From Alkalinema sp. CAN_BIN05 (lineage in GTDB: Bacteria; Cyanobacteriota; Cyanobacteriia; Leptolyngbyales; Leptolyngbyaceae), in the NCBI GenBank assembly GCA_026786325.1, contig JAJAYH010000397.1, positions 1 through 9,008 of the forward strand: a stretch of 9,008 nt of DNA, written 5' to 3'. How positions within the stretch are numbered: the first letter of the stretch is position 1; each line of letters opens with the position of its first letter. Below the pieces are notes generated by a model. That model saw only the letters and a list, made by a program, of their open reading frames with translations, was not told where the DNA came from and searched no databases. The position numbers and the translations under genes are program-made. Shown here one piece after another: positions 5,981-9,008 of this stretch.

Positions 5981-7156
5981 ATGTTGAGTTGGGAAGCGGG
6001 TTCTAATATCTCGCGGATGCAGCGAGAGCGGGCTTGGGTGGAAGTGAATGTGGCGGCGATCGGCCATAATATTCGACAAATTCGCCAGTTGCTAAAACCA
6101 GAAACAGATTTGATGGCCGTCGTGAAAGCAGATGCCTATGGTCATGGGGCAGTCACTGTGGCGAGGGCCGTATTGAACGCTGGGGCGACTTGGCTTGGGG
6201 TTGCGACGATTCCTGAAGGTATTGAATTGCGAGAGGCCGAGATTGAATCACCAATTTTAGTATTAGGAGCCACTAACTTACCGGAGCAGGTGAGGACTAT
6301 TGCCCGCTGGAACCTGTCGCCCACGCTTTGTACTCTAAAACAAGCCTTAATTTTTTCAGATGCGATCGGCGATACGGGTGCCTTGTCAGTCCATTTAAAC
6401 ATTGATACGGGCATGTCGCGATTAGGAGTGCGCTGGACGGATGCGATCGAATTGTTTGATCTCGTAAAGCAATTGCCAAATCTAAAAATTGGGGGCGTAT
6501 ATTCCCATTTTGCCACCGCTGACGATCCGGACCCAACGATTATGAAAGATCAACAGCAGCGATTTGAATCTGTACTAAAAACTTGTCAAATTCCTGAGAA
6601 TATTCCCCGTCACTTTGCAAATTCAGCCGCAACTATCGTTGATCCAAATCTACAATACAATATGGTCCGCACAGGTCTGATTACCTATGGACTATATCCA
6701 GCCCCGCATTTACGCGATCGGATTGATCTGATTCCAGCATTACAAGTGAAAGCTCGGATTACTCAAGTGACTACAATTCCGGCGGGGACAGGCGTGAGTT
6801 ATGGGCATCGGTTTATTAGCGATCGAAACATGACGATCGCAGTGATTGGGATTGGCTATGCAGATGGAGTGCCACGCAATTTATCAAATCAAATGGACGT
6901 ATTGATTCGTGACAAACGAGTAAAACAAATTGGTTCAATTACCATGGATCAAATTATGTTAGATGTAACAGAGATTCCGGGTGTTCAAGAAGGAGAAGTG
7001 GTGACATTGTTGGGAAAAGATCAACTGGACTCCATTAGTGCGGATGATTGGGCAGAAAAATTGGGGACGATTTCTTGGGAAATTTTATGTGGGTTTAAAA
7101 ATCGATTACCACGAGTGATCGTCGGAGAAACGACGGTAGAGCGATCGGCCATTTGA
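5981..7156 (+). CDS. alr: Alanine racemase, PLP-dependent
   Basis: The enzyme interconverts L- and D-alanine with pyridoxal phosphate in the cytoplasm, supplying D-alanine for peptidoglycan. From the start at 5981 it is 391 residues, normal for the family. The N-terminal barrel carries 'AVVKADAYGHGA' with the PLP Lys49. The PLP-phosphate/pyridine-side motif 'NMVRTGLITYGLYP' has Arg230. The C-terminal domain supplies the catalytic Tyr275 in 'GTGVSYGHRF', then 'GIGYADGVPR' and 'GSITMDQIMLDVT'. 'GTISWEILCGFKNRLPRV' closes the protein. In 'HLNIDTGMSRLGVR' the position that is a carbamylated Lys in the Geobacillus-type enzyme is Asn140. Starting at 5912 instead would add 23 residues (MRGRSGNELTV...) that do not look like family sequence. 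It is divergent from ndhF3 and is followed by cruP after 123 bp. I see no clear terminator downstream. Confidence 0.93.
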   Translation: MLSWEAGSNISRMQRERAWVEVNVAAIGHNIRQIRQLLKPETDLMAVVKADAYGHGAVTVARAVLNAGATWLGVATIPEGIELREAEIESPILVLGATNLPEQVRTIARWNLSPTLCTLKQALIFSDAIGDTGALSVHLNIDTGMSRLGVRWTDAIELFDLVKQLPNLKIGGVYSHFATADDPDPTIMKDQQQRFESVLKTCQIPENIPRHFANSAATIVDPNLQYNMVRTGLITYGLYPAPHLRDRIDLIPALQVKARITQVTTIPAGTGVSYGHRFISDRNMTIAVIGIGYADGVPRNLSNQMDVLIRDKRVKQIGSITMDQIMLDVTEIPGVQEGEVVTLLGKDQLDSISADDWAEKLGTISWEILCGFKNRLPRVIVGETTVERSAI

Positions 7157-7231
7157 ACAAAAAATCATAGCTATTTCCCTGAATATTTCCCGATCGATTC
7201 TTTTCATATCCTTACTAAATTAAATGAGTTC

Positions 7232-7237
7232 TATAAT
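7232..7237 (+). promoter_or_regulatory. Candidate cruP promoter -10 box
   Basis: A TATAAT hexamer lies 42 nt before the cruP ATG in the 123-bp alr-cruP gap. The expected -35 position reads TCCTTA, a poor match. It suggests that cruP has its own promoter rather than depending on alr read-through, but it is only a motif match in A/T-rich DNA. Confidence 0.35.
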
Positions 7238-7279
7238 GCCCATCATTAGCCTAATAACCTGCCCAATCGCCATTTTGCC

Positions 7280-8929
7280 ATGCTGACCCAAACCTATCTC
7301 GCCCATCTACCCGAAACCCTGAACGCCCTCAAACAAGCCGACGATCGTTGGACAGAACTACGATCCCCATCCAGCCAAGAACTGACGCAAGTCGTCAGCA
7401 AGCTCAACACCACACTAGCCCATCTAGACTACGACGTAATCGTTGCGGGCGGAACCTTAGGATTACCGATCGCCCTCACCTTGACCATACAAGGACACAA
7501 GGTCGCCATTTTAGAACGGGGAATTCTCAAAGGCCGCGAACAAGAATGGAACATTAGCCGTGATGAATTGCGCGGGTTAGTTGAACTCAACATGCTGACC
7601 CAAGAAGAATTAGATCAGGCGATCGTTAGTGAATTCAACCCAATTCGGATCAAATTTGGCGATCGGGAAATTTGGACTAAAGATGTTCTAAATGCTGGCG
7701 TAGATCCAATTTATTTACTAGAAACCCTGAAACAAAAGTTTCTCAAACTCGGCGGCAAACTAATTGAACAAGCCACCTTCAAAACAGCTACCGTTCATCC
7801 CAACGGCACTGAAATTCACTACGAATCCAACAACCAATCCAACAACCAATCCAACAATCAATCCCAATCCATCAGCGCCCAATTGTTGATTGACTTAATG
7901 GGCCACAACTCACCCGTAGCATTACAATCCCGCGATGGCGAAAAACCTGATTCCGTCTGTCTCGTCGTTGGCACCTGCGCCACAGGCTACCCCGAAAATA
8001 CTACCGCCGACCTGATCGCCTCCTTCACGCCCATTCAAAACCAATGCCAATATTTTTGGGAAGCCTTCCCCGCCCGCGCAGGCCGAACCACCTATCTATT
8101 CACCTATTTAGATGCCGAACCCGATCGTATTTCCCTCGAAACCTTATTTGACGAATACTTCCGACTGCTCCCCACCTACCAAAACATCACCATTGACCAA
8201 CTCGACATCAAACGCGCCTTATTCGGAATTTTCCCCTGCTACAAAGACAGCCCCTTAGTGCCCGACTGGGATCGCATAGTATCGCTCGGCGACGGCAGCG
8301 GTGCTCAATCGCCCTTAAGTTTTGGCGGATTTGGAGCCATGATGCGACACTTAATTCGGCTATCGGACGCATTGAATCAAGCTATTTCCACTGACTGCCT
8401 CGATCGCGCTAGCCTCGAACTCATCCAACCCTACCAACCCAACCTCCAAGTCACCTGGCTCTTCCAGAAATCCATGAGTGTCAAACTCAAGCAAAAATTG
8501 CCGCCCGAACAAATCAATCAACTCCTCGCCGACGTATTCGGAGAAATGGAACAACTGGGAGATCTCGTCCTAAAGCCATTTTTGCAAGATGTCGTACAGT
8601 TTGGCCCCCTCACCCAAACCCTCTGGCGATCGTCCCTAAAATCGCCCTTGATCCTGTTTAAAATCTTGCCCCAAGTCGGACTCTGGACCTTGTTGGATTG
8701 GATGCGACATTTTGTGAATTTAGGCTTTTATACCGCAGTTGACGGGATAATCGATCGCAATATCCCAGTTCTCGTCCCATTCTTAAGTGCCCAATCGCCT
8801 GCCTTCCAATATCGGATCTATCGTGCTATTGAAGCCTTCAAATACGGATCTGGCAAAGACTATCACCCGCATAACAATGAAGACGCGCCTGACAATGAAG
8901 ACGTACAGCCCTATGGGGGCTTACAATAG
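7280..8929 (+). CDS. cruP: CruP-type FAD-dependent lycopene cyclase paralogue
   Basis: The product is a 549-residue flavoprotein of the CruA/CruP family. An N-terminal region ('LKQADDRWTELR', 17-28) precedes the dinucleotide-binding fold 'YDVIVAGGTLGLPIA' (51-65), whose strand ends in an acidic 'AILERG' (76-81). The family signature 'GREQEWNISRDELRGLVEL' (85-103) follows, then 'EFNPIRIKFGDREIW' (118-132). 'AFPARAGRTTYLFTYLD' (262-278) and the second FAD motif 'SLGDGSGAQSPLSFGGFGAM' (335-354) come next, with a helical C-terminal third. In cyanobacteria CruA and CruP were described as lycopene cyclases. The plant CruP has been linked to lowering carotenoid epoxides under oxidative stress, so the exact reaction here is open. 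CruP rather than CruA is judged from length and the NISRxEL signature. The only ATG near the family N-terminus is 7280, although no Shine-Dalgarno is visible. Odd points are the SNNQ tandem at 183-194 and C/A-rich coding-strand composition unlike its neighbours. Confidence 0.82.
   Translation: MLTQTYLAHLPETLNALKQADDRWTELRSPSSQELTQVVSKLNTTLAHLDYDVIVAGGTLGLPIALTLTIQGHKVAILERGILKGREQEWNISRDELRGLVELNMLTQEELDQAIVSEFNPIRIKFGDREIWTKDVLNAGVDPIYLLETLKQKFLKLGGKLIEQATFKTATVHPNGTEIHYESNNQSNNQSNNQSQSISAQLLIDLMGHNSPVALQSRDGEKPDSVCLVVGTCATGYPENTTADLIASFTPIQNQCQYFWEAFPARAGRTTYLFTYLDAEPDRISLETLFDEYFRLLPTYQNITIDQLDIKRALFGIFPCYKDSPLVPDWDRIVSLGDGSGAQSPLSFGGFGAMMRHLIRLSDALNQAISTDCLDRASLELIQPYQPNLQVTWLFQKSMSVKLKQKLPPEQINQLLADVFGEMEQLGDLVLKPFLQDVVQFGPLTQTLWRSSLKSPLILFKILPQVGLWTLLDWMRHFVNLGFYTAVDGIIDRNIPVLVPFLSAQSPAFQYRIYRAIEAFKYGSGKDYHPHNNEDAPDNEDVQPYGGLQ
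7826..7861 (+). repeat. In-frame 12-bp tandem repeat inside cruP
   Basis: TCCAACAACCAA occurs three times (7826-7837, 7838-7849, 7850-7861, the last with one C-to-T change). It encodes Ser-Asn-Asn-Gln three times (residues 183-194), followed by SQS. The repeat lies between the beta-like 'GTEIHYE' and 'SAQLLIDLMG', so it probably forms a flexible surface loop that can change length by slippage without losing the frame. Confidence 0.9.
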
Positions 8930-8959
8930 ATTGAAACCTTTTCTGTTGACGATCGGACT

Positions 8960-9008
8960 ATGCAACTTTCCCTTGCGCGGCGCTGTTTCATACGTGAAAT
9001 CCGTCAGC
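8960..9008 (+). CDS. Possible start of a further gene, cut by the window end
   Basis: An ATG at 8960 opens a frame (MQLSLARRCFIREIRQ) that continues to the window end. It lies 30 nt after the cruP stop and happens to be in the same frame as cruP. There is no clear Shine-Dalgarno. A minus-strand frame is also open from the window end to a stop near 8927, so the true gene could be on either strand. I do not recognise the protein. Confidence 0.2.
   Translation, partial: MQLSLARRCFIREIRQ

Overview
The window is chromosomal DNA from a cyanobacterium. The evidence is a complete ndhF3-ndhD3-cupA-cupS operon (the inducible NDH-1MS CO2-uptake complex, known only from cyanobacteria), a CruP-type lycopene cyclase paralogue, an alanine racemase with a cyanobacterial-looking C-terminus, and heavy enrichment of the HIP1 core CGATCG (about 43 by eye in 9 kb). 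I cannot name the genus.

Layout. Positions 1-350 (+) hold the 3' end of a gene of unknown role with a possible PD-(D/E)XK nuclease-like core. It converges on the operon across an 82-bp gap that contains a large inverted repeat. Positions 433-5695 (-) hold the operon, transcribed leftwards: ndhF3, ndhD3 (9-nt gap, Shine-Dalgarno overlapping the ndhF3 stop), cupA (157-nt gap) and cupS (63-nt gap). Both longer gaps carry copies of one GC-rich palindrome of about 33 bp. Positions 5696-5980 are the divergent promoter region. Then come alr (5981-7156, +) and cruP (7280-8929, +). The last 79 bases may contain the start of another gene.

How the genes work together. NdhF3 and NdhD3 are antiporter-like membrane subunits that specialise the NDH-1 core. 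CupA docks on NdhF3 and is the proposed CO2-hydrating subunit, and CupS is a small fasciclin-domain partner. Together they turn CO2 into cytosolic bicarbonate for the carboxysome under carbon limitation. Alr supplies D-alanine for peptidoglycan. CruP belongs to carotenoid metabolism or oxidative-stress tolerance. Nothing links these last two genes to CO2 uptake beyond proximity.

I found no convincing new multi-gene system; the genes are ordinary cyanobacterial housekeeping and carbon-concentrating genes. The points most worth a second look are the palindromes placed right after stop codons within the CO2-uptake operon, the Asn at the usual carbamyl-lysine position in alanine racemase, the Ser-Asn-Asn-Gln repeat inside CruP, and the partial nuclease-like gene at the left edge.
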